Assembly: GCA_902492825.1 (NCBI GenBank)
Contig: CABUMZ010000003.1
Location: 1 to 34,149, forward strand
Source of the DNA: an uncultured Collinsella sp.
GTDB lineage: Bacteria > Actinomycetota > Coriobacteriia > Coriobacteriales > Coriobacteriaceae
Length of the DNA stretch: 34,149 nucleotides
Direction of reading: 5' to 3'
The first letter of the stretch is position 1, and every line of letters starts with the position of its first letter. The notes under the pieces were generated by a model, which ran no database searches, was not told the DNA's origin, and was given only the letters and a program-made list of their open reading frames with translations. Both the position numbers and the translations under genes were made by a program. Below are positions 1 to 7,920 of this stretch, piece by piece.

Positions 1-3
1 TCG

Positions 4-1944
4 ATGATCGACGAGGAGAACAAGTCCGCAACCATGACCGAGGCACCGGCTGCCCCCGCAGCCGCGCCGGCTCATGCCGCCCCGGCGGGCCCTGCGCCCG
101 TGGAGCCCGAGGACACTGTGTTCTCCCTGCCTCTTTCGCATGTGACGCAAGAATATCCGACATTGACCGACGACGAGGATGTCGAGGACAACGCTGACGG
201 CGGCACCGCCCCCATCGGTGTGCACGCCGCTGCCGAGCAGCCCGCGGTCCCGCAAGACACGCCCGCACCGGCTCACTTTGCCGAACCCGTCGCCACGGCG
301 ATTACCGAGAGCTCCGCGGTGTTTGCGGCTCCCGAGCCCGCGGCACCGGTGTTTCCCGTAGCGCCGGTACCCGCCGCAGCGCCCGAGCCCGCATCTGCAC
401 CGGAGTCCGCGGCGGCTCCCTTCCCCGCGGCCGCATCGGCACCCGAGGCCATGCAGTCTGTGGCCGAAGACGTGCCCGCAGCAACGACGGAGGATGTCTC
501 CCAGCCCCACGGCACGCCCGCGCACTTCGCGACGCCCGAGCCCGCAGCCGTCGCCCCGCAAGACGACGAGCCTGTCTACCGCACAACCGAAGAGCCCACC
601 ACGCCTAACGTTGACGACCCGAGCAACGATGCCGACACTGTCTCGCCCGGCGATACGGCCGAGATTGACGTTGCCGCCGTGGAGGCCAAACTTAAGGACC
701 CCGGCTCGACCATGAGTTTTGAGCCGCTGACCGACGAGCGCATCGAGACCGACTCGACCTACGACGCCGGCACGACCACACAGCTCATGTGGGGCGCCCG
801 CTCCGATGTCGGCTGCGTGCGCCCGCATAACGAAGACTCCTATCTGGTGCAATCGCCGCTCTTTTGCGTATGCGACGGCATGGGCGGCCACGCCGCCGGC
901 GAGGTAGCCTCCTCCATCGCCGTCGAGACCATTGCCAAGACAGCGCCGCAGGCAGCCGACGCCGCACGACTGGCGGCAGCCGTCGAAGCGGCAAACGCCG
1001 CGGTGATCGAAGCCGCGCTCAACGGGCTTGGCAAGCCCGGTATGGGCTGCACGGCAACCTGCGCCTATATCGAAAACGACATGCTCGCTATCGCCCACGT
1101 GGGCGACTCGCGCGCCTACCTGCTCCACGAGGGCACGCTCATCCGCGTGACCCGCGACCACTCCTACGTGGAGGAGCTCGTGGACGCCGGCGAGATTACG
1201 GCAGACGAGGCGCGCGGCCACCCCAACCGCTCGGTCATCACCCGCGCGCTGGGCTCGGACCCCGCTATGTATGCCGACCACTTCACTCTGCATATCGAGG
1301 AAGGCGACCGTCTGATCCTGTGCTCCGACGGCCTTTCGAGCATGATTCCCGATAGCGATATCGAAAACATCGCCACGCAGTCCTCAACCGCGCAAATCTG
1401 CGTCGACAACCTAGTGGACGCGGCGCTTGCCGCCGGCGGCCACGACAACGTGACCGTAGTAGTCGTTGACTTGGTTGACGATGGCGTTATGCGCGAGGCG
1501 CAGCGCGTGCGTCGCCGCAACATTACTATCGCCGCCATCCTGGCCCTCGTCTTTGTGCTGGCAGCTGGCATCTGGGCCTACACGGGTGTCACCGGCTCGT
1601 ACTACCTGGGTACCTACCAGGGCAATGTCGCCGTCTGGCGCGGCCTGCCCGGCAAGCCGCTCGGACTCAAGCTCCACTGGCTCGAAAGCGAAACCAGCAT
1701 CAAGCTATCCGACCTGCCCGAAGACACGCAAAACCGCCTCAAGGCGGGTATTCCGCAAACAAGTGTCGACGATGCGCAGGACACGATATCCAAGTACCGC
1801 CACCAGATCGACGAGGAGCAGACCCGCCAGGTGATCGACGCGCAAACGATTCGCGACAACACCAATCAGGGATCGACCTCCGAATCAGATTCCGAGAAAA
1901 CCGCCGAACAGTCCGCCGAGGCCGAAGCCTCCGATAAGAATTAG
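4..1944 (+). CDS. PP2C-family Ser/Thr protein phosphatase, membrane-anchored (PstP/Stp type)
   Basis: This enzyme removes phosphate from Ser/Thr residues and probably opposes the PASTA kinase encoded two genes downstream. The PP2C domain spans about residues 260-500. The metal-binding motifs are visible: RPHNEDS near 275, DGMGG at 291-295, GDSRAYL with Asp368, SDGLSS with Asp442 and GHDNVTVVVVD with Asp481. One membrane helix follows at about 507-529, then about 115 outward-facing residues ending in a Ser/Glu-rich tail. The first 255 residues are an Ala/Pro/Glu-rich, probably disordered region that standard bacterial PP2C enzymes (about 240-300 residues in the core) lack. The frame is open at the left edge, so the ATG at 4 may not be the true start; a second ATG lies at 34. 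The next gene begins 16 bases after the stop, which suggests one operon. In mycobacteria pstP sits in the same position before rodA, pbpA and pknB. The family call is firm; the start is uncertain. Confidence 0.9.
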   Translation: MIDEENKSATMTEAPAAPAAAPAHAAPAGPAPVEPEDTVFSLPLSHVTQEYPTLTDDEDVEDNADGGTAPIGVHAAAEQPAVPQDTPAPAHFAEPVATAITESSAVFAAPEPAAPVFPVAPVPAAAPEPASAPESAAAPFPAAASAPEAMQSVAEDVPAATTEDVSQPHGTPAHFATPEPAAVAPQDDEPVYRTTEEPTTPNVDDPSNDADTVSPGDTAEIDVAAVEAKLKDPGSTMSFEPLTDERIETDSTYDAGTTTQLMWGARSDVGCVRPHNEDSYLVQSPLFCVCDGMGGHAAGEVASSIAVETIAKTAPQAADAARLAAAVEAANAAVIEAALNGLGKPGMGCTATCAYIENDMLAIAHVGDSRAYLLHEGTLIRVTRDHSYVEELVDAGEITADEARGHPNRSVITRALGSDPAMYADHFTLHIEEGDRLILCSDGLSSMIPDSDIENIATQSSTAQICVDNLVDAALAAGGHDNVTVVVVDLVDDGVMREAQRVRRRNITIAAILALVFVLAAGIWAYTGVTGSYYLGTYQGNVAVWRGLPGKPLGLKLHWLESETSIKLSDLPEDTQNRLKAGIPQTSVDDAQDTISKYRHQIDEEQTRQVIDAQTIRDNTNQGSTSESDSEKTAEQSAEAEASDKN

Positions 1945-1960
1945 AAAGGGAGTGCCGCTT

Positions 1961-4831
1961 ATGAGTCGCCGCAACACCGAGCTGCTCTTGCTCATCGCCT
2001 CGGCGTTCCCCGTCATCCTGCTGTATGCGATGTACGTGCTCACCGCGGGCGCTGCCATCTCCTTTGAGACGCTCGCCGTACCGATCGGCCTCTTTGCCGC
2101 CTTTGCCGCGGCCCACATTGCCGTGCGCATCTTGGCGCCCGGTGCCGACCCCGCCATCCTACCCATCGTATTTATACTTTCGGGCATCGGCATCACGTTC
2201 GTGACGCGTCTCGCCCCCGCTCTCGCCATCTCACAGCTCATCATCCTGTTTGTCTCGGTGGCGCTCATGGTGGGAACGCTTGCACTAGTCAAAAACCTCG
2301 ACGTGGTCATGCGCTACAAGTACACCTTTGGCATCATCGGCATCATTCTGCTGATGCTGCCTATCTTTATCGGCACCACGATCTCGGGCTCCAAGCTGTG
2401 GATTCGCATCGCGGGCTTTACCATTCAGCCCGGCGAGTTCGCCAAGGTCTTTATCGTGCTGTTCCTAGCCGGTTACCTGGCCGAAAACCGCGAACTGCTC
2501 TCTATCTCCAACCGCAAGATCTTGGGTCTTAAGATTCCGCGTCTGCGCCTGCTGCTGCCGCTGTTCGCAGTCTGGGGCGTATGCCTGCTCGTCGTTGTCT
2601 TCGAACGTGACCTGGGCTCGGCCTTGCTGTTCTACACCATCTTCTTGCTGATGCTTTACGTTGCCACGGGTCGTTTCTCGTATGTCGTTATCGGCCTTGC
2701 GCTCTTAGCCGTTGGAGCCGTGGGCGCCTACAAGTTCCTGTCGCACGTTCAGGTGCGCTTCCAGGTTTGGGTCGATCCGTTTAAGGACGCCCAAGGCCAG
2801 GGCTACCAGATCGTCCAGTCGCTCTTCTCGCTTGCCGATGGCGGCCTGGTCGGTGTTGGCATCGGCAACGGCATGGCCAACAACATCCCTGTCGTCGAGT
2901 CCGACTTTATCTTCTCGGCCATCGGCGAGGAGATGGGTCTTTTGGGCGGCGGCGCCGTGCTCATCCTGTTTATGCTCTTTGCCGTTCGCGGCCTGACCAC
3001 AGCTGCCCGCGCAAAGTCCGACCTTGCCGCCTTTAGCGCCACCGGTCTTACGGCAGCCATCAGCTTCCAGGCCTTCTTGATCGTGGGCGGCGTAACCCGC
3101 CTGATCCCGCTGACCGGCGTCACCCTGCCCTTTATGAGCCAGGGCGGCTCCTCGCTGCTGGCAAGCTTTATCATCGTCGCGCTCCTGCTACGTGCCGGTG
3201 ACGAGGCGACCGGACGCGAGGCGGAGCTTACCGGCACCGGCACCATGGCCGCCATCACCGATGATCAGGTCGCATCTGCCGCCGCCCCGACGGGCACGCG
3301 CTTTGCCACCTCGTCTTCCTACGGCAGCGGCAGCCATTCCGTCGGCTCGCGCATGCGCCGTCGCCTGCTCGACACGCCTGAATCCGGTGTGCTCGGCCGC
3401 GTTGCGCTCGCCAACCGTCTAACCCGCGCGGTGCTCGCCTTTACGGCGCTGTTCGCCATCCTTATCGGCAACCTCACCTATGTCCAGGTCATTAAGGCCA
3501 AGGACTATCAGGACATGCCGACCAACAACCACACCATCGCCCGCTCCAAGTACATCCAGCGCGGCTCCATCATCACGTCCGACGGCGTGACGCTGGCCGA
3601 GTCGCTGCAGCAGGAGGACGGCACCTACGTACGCTCCTACCCCAACGGTAACCTGGCAGCGCACGTGGTTGGCTACGTGAGCCAGCAGTATGGCACCACC
3701 GCCATCGAGAGCGTCATGAACGACACGCTCACCGGTTCTAAGGACTACTCCAGCTGGAACAACGCCATCGCGTCGCTCGCGGGCCAGACCCAGCCGGGCA
3801 ACACCGCCAAGCTCACCATCGACTCGCGTATCCAGACGGCGGCCGAGCAGGCGCTCAAGGGCTTTAAGGGCGCCGTGGTGGTTATGGATCCGCGCACCGG
3901 CGCGGTCCTCGCATGCGCCAGCTCGCCCACCTACGACAACACCAACATCGACGCCCTAATGCAATCGGGTGGTGGCGAGGACGGCTCCATGTACGACCGC
4001 GCCATGAACGCGCTCTACACCCCGGGCTCCACGTTTAAGGTCGTCACGCTTGCCGCGGCACTCGAGACCGGCACCGCCAGCCTTTCGAGCACTTACAAGG
4101 CGCCCAGCTCCATGGATATCGGCAACGCACCGGTCACCAACTACGCCAATGAGAGCTTCGGCACCATCAGCCTCCAGCAGGCCTTTGCCGTATCGTCCAA
4201 CGTCGTCTTTGGCCAGGTAGCCAACGAGGTCGGCGCCAACTCTCTCGTCCAGTTTGCCAACGCCTTTGGCTACGGCCAAAAGCTCGGCCAGGACCTGACC
4301 GCCGCAGCTTCCATCATGGCCGACCCCTCGCTCATGACCGAGTGGGAGACCGCCTGGGCAGGCGCCGGCCAGCCCGTCGGCATGGACCACACGCCAGGCC
4401 CGCAGACCACCGTCATGCAAAACTGCGTGATAGCGGCGGCCATCGCCAACAGCGGCGTGGTCATGGACCCGTTCTTCGTGGCCCAAGTGCTCGCCCCCGA
4501 CGGAACCGTGGTCAAGACCACGCAGTCCCGCTCGCTCGGCCAGGCCGTCAGCGCCACCACGGCCGAGCAGGTCAAGCAGGCCATGCTCGCGGTTGTCCAG
4601 TCCGGCACCGGCACCGATGCCCAGATTCCGGGCGTCAAGGTCGCCGGCAAGACCGGTTCGGCCGAGACTGGCGGCACCAACGTCAACTCGATGTTCGTCG
4701 GCTTCGCACCTTACGATTCACCCACGGTCGCCATCTCGGTGGCTTTGGAGGATTACGACAAGCACGACGTCAAGGCGGCCAAGATCGCCGGCATCGTCCT
4801 GACCGCGGCACTTGCCGCCCAAGGAGCGTGA
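1961..4831 (+). CDS. Fused SEDS glycosyltransferase (RodA/FtsW) and class B penicillin-binding protein
   Basis: One 956-residue polypeptide carries both halves of a peptidoglycan synthase. Residues 1 to about 430 are a SEDS polymerase with about ten membrane helices and the conserved WVDPF segment (Asp272, probably catalytic). After a roughly 50-residue cytoplasmic linker, a single helix at about 491-513 leads to an external PBP. The transpeptidase motifs are intact: S690-T-F-K693, S745-S-N747 and K897-T-G899. SEDS proteins polymerise lipid II and class B PBPs cross-link the strands, so the fusion gives a fixed 1:1 pair. In mycobacteria rodA and pbpA are separate adjacent genes. I chose the ATG at 1961 over the in-frame GTG at 1952 because AAAGGGAG at 1945-1952 is well spaced from it. 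The topology fits, since both the SEDS C-terminus and the PBP N-terminus should be cytoplasmic. Whether it acts in elongation or division cannot be told from the sequence. Confidence 0.93.
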   Translation: MSRRNTELLLLIASAFPVILLYAMYVLTAGAAISFETLAVPIGLFAAFAAAHIAVRILAPGADPAILPIVFILSGIGITFVTRLAPALAISQLIILFVSVALMVGTLALVKNLDVVMRYKYTFGIIGIILLMLPIFIGTTISGSKLWIRIAGFTIQPGEFAKVFIVLFLAGYLAENRELLSISNRKILGLKIPRLRLLLPLFAVWGVCLLVVVFERDLGSALLFYTIFLLMLYVATGRFSYVVIGLALLAVGAVGAYKFLSHVQVRFQVWVDPFKDAQGQGYQIVQSLFSLADGGLVGVGIGNGMANNIPVVESDFIFSAIGEEMGLLGGGAVLILFMLFAVRGLTTAARAKSDLAAFSATGLTAAISFQAFLIVGGVTRLIPLTGVTLPFMSQGGSSLLASFIIVALLLRAGDEATGREAELTGTGTMAAITDDQVASAAAPTGTRFATSSSYGSGSHSVGSRMRRRLLDTPESGVLGRVALANRLTRAVLAFTALFAILIGNLTYVQVIKAKDYQDMPTNNHTIARSKYIQRGSIITSDGVTLAESLQQEDGTYVRSYPNGNLAAHVVGYVSQQYGTTAIESVMNDTLTGSKDYSSWNNAIASLAGQTQPGNTAKLTIDSRIQTAAEQALKGFKGAVVVMDPRTGAVLACASSPTYDNTNIDALMQSGGGEDGSMYDRAMNALYTPGSTFKVVTLAAALETGTASLSSTYKAPSSMDIGNAPVTNYANESFGTISLQQAFAVSSNVVFGQVANEVGANSLVQFANAFGYGQKLGQDLTAAASIMADPSLMTEWETAWAGAGQPVGMDHTPGPQTTVMQNCVIAAAIANSGVVMDPFFVAQVLAPDGTVVKTTQSRSLGQAVSATTAEQVKQAMLAVVQSGTGTDAQIPGVKVAGKTGSAETGGTNVNSMFVGFAPYDSPTVAISVALEDYDKHDVKAAKIAGIVLTAALAAQGA

Positions 4832-4963
4832 TGCCCGTGATCGAAGCACGAGCATGTGGTGCACCGCAGCCAACAGGCTAGCGGCAAGGCGGCACGCGGC
4901 CCCAGCGGCCATAGATTTGGTACTACACACATCGTTGAGCGAATAAGTTAGTTAGGAGCAGGA

Positions 4964-6913
4964 ATGGAACAGAGGGTCCTCGGGGGAAGATACCTCCTCA
5001 AGGATAAAGTGGGAACGGGCGGTATGGCGACCGTCTTCCGTGCGCAAGATCAGGTTCTCGACCGCACGGTTGCCGTCAAGATCATGCTGCCGCAGTACGC
5101 CGGCGACGCCACCTTTGCCGCACGCTTTAAGCAGGAGGCTCAGGCAGCAGCCGGCCTCTCCTCCCCCTATATCGTGGGCGTCTACGATTGGGGCAAGGAC
5201 GGCGATACCTATTACATCGTCATGGAGTACCTGCGCGGTACCGACCTTAAGAGCGGCATCAAGAGCCACGGCGCTCTCGATCCCAAGAAGGTGGCGCAGA
5301 TCGGCTCGCAGATCAGCTCCGCGCTTTCGGTCGCCCACAAGCATGAGATCATCCACCGCGACATTAAGCCGCAAAACATCATGGTGCTGCCCGACGGCAA
5401 CATCAAGGTCATGGACTTTGGCATCGCCCGCGCCAAGAACAGCCACCTCACGCAGGACAACAATGTACTGGGCACTGCCCACTACGTAAGCCCCGAGCAA
5501 ACGCGCGGCCAGGACCTCGGTCCCACCTCGGATATCTACTCCCTGGGCGTCGTGATGTACGAGTGCGCCACCGGTCGCGTCCCCTTTGACGGCGACGACG
5601 CCATCTCGGTTGCACTCAAGCAGGTAAACGAACTACCGGTTCCGCCGAGCCAAGTCAACTCCGGCGTCGATGCCGATCTGGAGCGCATCATCCTCAAGTG
5701 CATGGAGAAGGACCCGGCGAATCGCTTCCAGACGGCAGATGAGCTGCGCCAGGTGCTCAACAACTACCTGTCCGGCCGCGCTGTGAACGTCTCCGAGCCC
5801 ACGCGCATCATTGGCGCCGCCGGCGACCTGGGCGCAACCAAGACCCGCGAGCTGTCTGACTCCACGCGCGCCATGGTACGTCCCGTCTCGGGCGTGAGCG
5901 GCCAGAGCAACGCCCACAGCGCCGTTTCGGGCTCCACGGGCTCCTACGAGGTCGATCAGCCCAAGTCCAACAAGAACAAGATTATCGCCGCCGTAGTCGC
6001 CGCAATCGCCGTGGTTGGCGTTGTGGTGGCCTTCGCCACCGGACTCTTTGGGGGCGAGCAGGTCACGGTACCCGATGTGCTTAACAAGGACCAGCAGACC
6101 GCTATCGAACAGATCAAAGAGGCAGGCCTTGAGGTCGGAACCGTCGACCAAAGTTACAACGACGATGTCGATGAGGGCAAGGTTGCCGAGCAGACCCCCA
6201 ACGGCAACACCAAGAAGCCTAAGGGTACCAAGGTGAACCTGGTAATCTCCAAGGGCCCCAAACCCTCCGAGAAGGTTGAGGTTCCGCAGCTCGTCGGCCT
6301 GACCAAGGACCAGGCTGAGGCCGCGCTGGCAAGCGTTGGACTCAAGGGCGAAGCAACCGAGGAGGCCAACGAGGCCGAAGAAGGCCAGGTCTTTGAGCAG
6401 GGCACTGATGCCGGCAAGGAAGTCGAGAAGGGCACGACCATCTCGTACAAGGTCTCCAGCGGACCCGACACCACCTCCGTCCCCGATCTGACCGATATGA
6501 CCGAGGCCCAGGCACGCAACGCCCTCGACATGGCCGGTTTTGGCGTCGACGTAAGCTACCAGGAGAACGACTCCGTCACCGAGGGCACCGTCATTAGCTG
6601 GAACCCCAGCGGTAAGCAGAAGCCCGGTGCCACGATCACCGTCGTCATCGCCAAGAAGTCCGGCAAGGCAAACGTCCCGAGCAACCTGTACGGTAAGAGT
6701 ATCTCCTCCGCTGTCACAGCGCTCAACAACGCCGGATTCTACAACATCGCATTCTGCGATCAGAACGGCAACCCCGTGAGTGGCAACGAAAACGCCACCG
6801 TGACGGGCGTCTCCCCCACTGGCAAGCAGTCCACCGACAGCACGATCACGCTGACGGTTTCGATTTCTGGCTCTGGTACTGATTCAGGCAACGATTCCGG
6901 CACGACCAACTAG
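4964..6913 (+). CDS. pknB: Stk1/PknB-type Ser/Thr kinase with four PASTA domains
   Basis: This is a receptor-like kinase that senses muropeptides or lipid II outside the cell and phosphorylates division and cell-wall proteins inside. The kinase domain (about residues 8-270) has the GTGGMATVF glycine loop, Lys39, HRDIKPQN with catalytic Asp133, and DFG at 151-153. A juxtamembrane segment leads to one helix at about 340-362. Four PASTA repeats follow, starting near 367, 434, 500 and 565, each with the VPxL opening and a closing beta strand. The fourth diverges and opens NVPSNLYGKS. The protein ends in a Ser/Gly/Thr/Asp tail. The start at 4964 is supported by AGGAG at 4954-4958. The gene lies 132 bases after the SEDS-PBP gene and ends just before a strong terminator. 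No second kinase (pknA) is present, unlike mycobacteria. Confidence 0.95.
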   Translation: MEQRVLGGRYLLKDKVGTGGMATVFRAQDQVLDRTVAVKIMLPQYAGDATFAARFKQEAQAAAGLSSPYIVGVYDWGKDGDTYYIVMEYLRGTDLKSGIKSHGALDPKKVAQIGSQISSALSVAHKHEIIHRDIKPQNIMVLPDGNIKVMDFGIARAKNSHLTQDNNVLGTAHYVSPEQTRGQDLGPTSDIYSLGVVMYECATGRVPFDGDDAISVALKQVNELPVPPSQVNSGVDADLERIILKCMEKDPANRFQTADELRQVLNNYLSGRAVNVSEPTRIIGAAGDLGATKTRELSDSTRAMVRPVSGVSGQSNAHSAVSGSTGSYEVDQPKSNKNKIIAAVVAAIAVVGVVVAFATGLFGGEQVTVPDVLNKDQQTAIEQIKEAGLEVGTVDQSYNDDVDEGKVAEQTPNGNTKKPKGTKVNLVISKGPKPSEKVEVPQLVGLTKDQAEAALASVGLKGEATEEANEAEEGQVFEQGTDAGKEVEKGTTISYKVSSGPDTTSVPDLTDMTEAQARNALDMAGFGVDVSYQENDSVTEGTVISWNPSGKQKPGATITVVIAKKSGKANVPSNLYGKSISSAVTALNNAGFYNIAFCDQNGNPVSGNENATVTGVSPTGKQSTDSTITLTVSISGSGTDSGNDSGTTN

Positions 6914-6965
6914 TCATCAAGACGTTGCCCACAGCGGCTGATGCCGCAAACACATTCGCTCAATG

Positions 6966-7003
6966 GTGCCCGTTTGCTCCCCCGGCAAACGGGCACTTTC
7001 TTT
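6966..7003 (+). terminator. Rho-independent terminator after pknB
   Basis: Twelve bases at 6966-6977 (GTGCCCGTTTGC) pair perfectly with GCAAACGGGCAC at 6985-6996, and TTTCTTT follows. It lies about 50 bases after the pknB stop and closes the cell-wall cluster. Confidence 0.9.
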
Positions 7004-7037
7004 ATCTGAAGCGGCGAAAACTACGGCATCTCTTTAA

Positions 7038-7106
7038 ACCAGAAGAGCCCGGCACCGTGGTGGTACCGGGCTCGATATTCCTCTGGTGCCCCCGGGCGGA
7101 TTCGAA
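7038..7106 (-). repeat. Direct repeat copy 1: tRNA 3' end plus terminator hairpin
   Basis: This 69-base block matches 7166-7234 except for six bases (ATATTC against GCAAAT). Read on the - strand it is the T-loop, acceptor 3' strand and CCA of tRNA-Arg followed by a GC-rich terminator hairpin (GAGCCCGG paired with CCGGGCTC). It has no matching 5' tRNA half, so it is a tRNA remnant. Confidence 0.85.
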
Positions 7107-7165
7107 AACTCCCCCCGCGGGGAAATTGGTGACGCGGGTGTCGACGGTCCGAATCCTGCCCTTAG
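7107..7165. other. Spacer with inverted tRNA T-arm fragment (pseudo-tRNA)
   Basis: Positions 7133-7160 repeat the variable-loop and T-arm region of tRNA-Arg (7222-7249) in the opposite orientation with about three mismatches. The rest of the segment does not complete a cloverleaf: no 5' acceptor strand pairs with the 3' strand left at 7088-7094. I read it as a rearranged, non-functional tRNA fragment. Confidence 0.6.
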
Positions 7166-7211
7166 ACCAGAAGAGCCCGGCACCGTGGTGGTACCGGGCT
7201 CGGCAAATCTC
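7166..7211 (-). terminator. Terminator of tRNA-Arg
   Basis: On the - strand, directly after the tRNA, GAGCCCGGTACC and GGTGCCGGGCTC form a strong hairpin with a short ACCAC-type loop. TTCTGGT follows, so the T-tract is weak. The same hairpin is copied at 7038-7075. Confidence 0.7.
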
Positions 7212-7287
7212 TGGTGCCCCCGGGCGGATTCGAACCGTCGACACCCGCTTTAGGAGAGCGGTGCTCTATCCCCTGAGCTACGGAGGC
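7212..7287 (-). tRNA. tRNA-Arg (anticodon CCU)
   Basis: The 76-base gene folds as a full cloverleaf and encodes its own CCA end. The acceptor stem pairs GCCTCCG with CGGGGGC (one G-U). The D arm is GCTC/GAGC. The anticodon stem is CCGCT/AGCGG around the loop CTCCTAA, giving anticodon CCU, which reads AGG. The T arm is GACGG-TTCGAAT-CCGCC with one A-C mismatch at its second pair, which is unusual and may relate to the rearranged tRNA pieces next door. Confidence 0.95.
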
Positions 7288-7297
7288 ATGTTGTACT

Positions 7298-7303
7298 AGT
7301 GTA
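7298..7303 (-). promoter_or_regulatory. -10 element of tRNA-Arg promoter
   Basis: The - strand reads TGCTACACT, an extended -10-like element (TACACT) ending 10 bases before the tRNA 5' end. No good -35 hexamer is visible at the usual spacing. Confidence 0.4.
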
Positions 7304-7348
7304 GCAGATTTACGCCACTACCATGCAGCGCATAGCCGCTCTTCGAGA

Positions 7349-7393
7349 TAGTCATTGGGGACGTTCTTTAATGACTAGTCGTTTAAGAACGTC
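7349..7393. repeat. Palindromic repeat family A, truncated copy
   Basis: These 45 bases are identical to the first 45 of the full palindrome at 11014-11069, core TTGGGGACGTTCTT. The match then stops, nine bases before the DUF956 stop codon. It probably folds as a hairpin around ACTAGT and may also end - strand transcripts. Confidence 0.85.
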
Positions 7394-7401
7394 GCAGGAG
7401 A

Positions 7402-7800
7402 CTAGTTGCCTTTGTGGAAGAGGCCTTTGATAACGGAGGGGATGCTCTTCGCGCCCTTGGCGGTCACATCGATAAAGTCGGGCGAACGCACGAGCTTATC
7501 CTCGTCAACGTACTTGCGGACCGCACGAAGCGTCTCTTTGTCGTCGCGCGTCGAAAACGTAAAGTGACCATTGTCCTTGGTGAAGATGGCAAAACGCGTA
7601 ATCTTCTTGGTGCCGCGCAAAACCTCAGCGGCAATATAGTCGACCTCATCCCACGGGATCTGAATAAAATCCTCGGGATTGCGCTCGTTATAGTACTCAA
7701 ACGCCTTATTGCCCACCATTACGTTACCGTGACTGGTAAGCCCCATCAGGCAGGTTGCCGGCGTTGCCAGATCGACCGTGCTGTTCTGAGATTGCGCCAT
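7402..7800 (-). CDS. DUF956 family protein (ManO-like), mannose PTS accessory
   Basis: This small soluble protein (132 residues) resembles the DUF956 family, which is regularly encoded with mannose-family PTS operons; its biochemical role is not established. Visible features are the N-terminal ATCLMGLTSHGNVMVGNKAFEYYN segment (described here by its ends, TCLMG to AFEYYN), an IQIPWDEVDYI strand and a basic C-terminal region rich in Lys/Arg. I chose the ATG at 7800 because GGAGGGCGAGG precedes it; the frame stays open to 7851 but without a ribosome site. It follows the IID gene on the same strand after about 120 bases, and a hairpin at 7829-7864 lies between them, so its expression may be lower than that of the transporter. 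No membrane segment is seen. Confidence 0.8.
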   Translation of the reverse strand: MAQSQNSTVDLATPATCLMGLTSHGNVMVGNKAFEYYNERNPEDFIQIPWDEVDYIAAEVLRGTKKITRFAIFTKDNGHFTFSTRDDKETLRAVRKYVDEDKLVRSPDFIDVTAKGAKSIPSVIKGLFHKGN

Positions 7801-7828
7801 GCGCGCCTCGCCCTCCAAATAAAACAAT

Positions 7829-7864
7829 CGGACCGCATCCAGTGTACCCACCGGGTGCGGTCCG
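7829..7864 (-). terminator. Intercistronic hairpin between IID and DUF956 genes
   Basis: CGGACCGCA (- strand, 7864-7856) pairs with TGCGGTCCG (7837-7829), followed by ATTGTTTTATTT. The interrupted T-tract suggests a partial terminator that lets some transcription through to DUF956. Confidence 0.65.
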
Positions 7865-7920
7865 TTTCAATGGCTCAAAAGCCCTTGCCTAGCAATTCTC
7901 GGTCTTAAGCCGAAACGTGC

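Noticed and set aside
6925..7299. Open frame of 124 codons across the tRNA region
   Set aside because: It is the translation of a terminator and tRNA sequence; the GRIRTVDTRF string is a known artefact of antisense tRNA translation.
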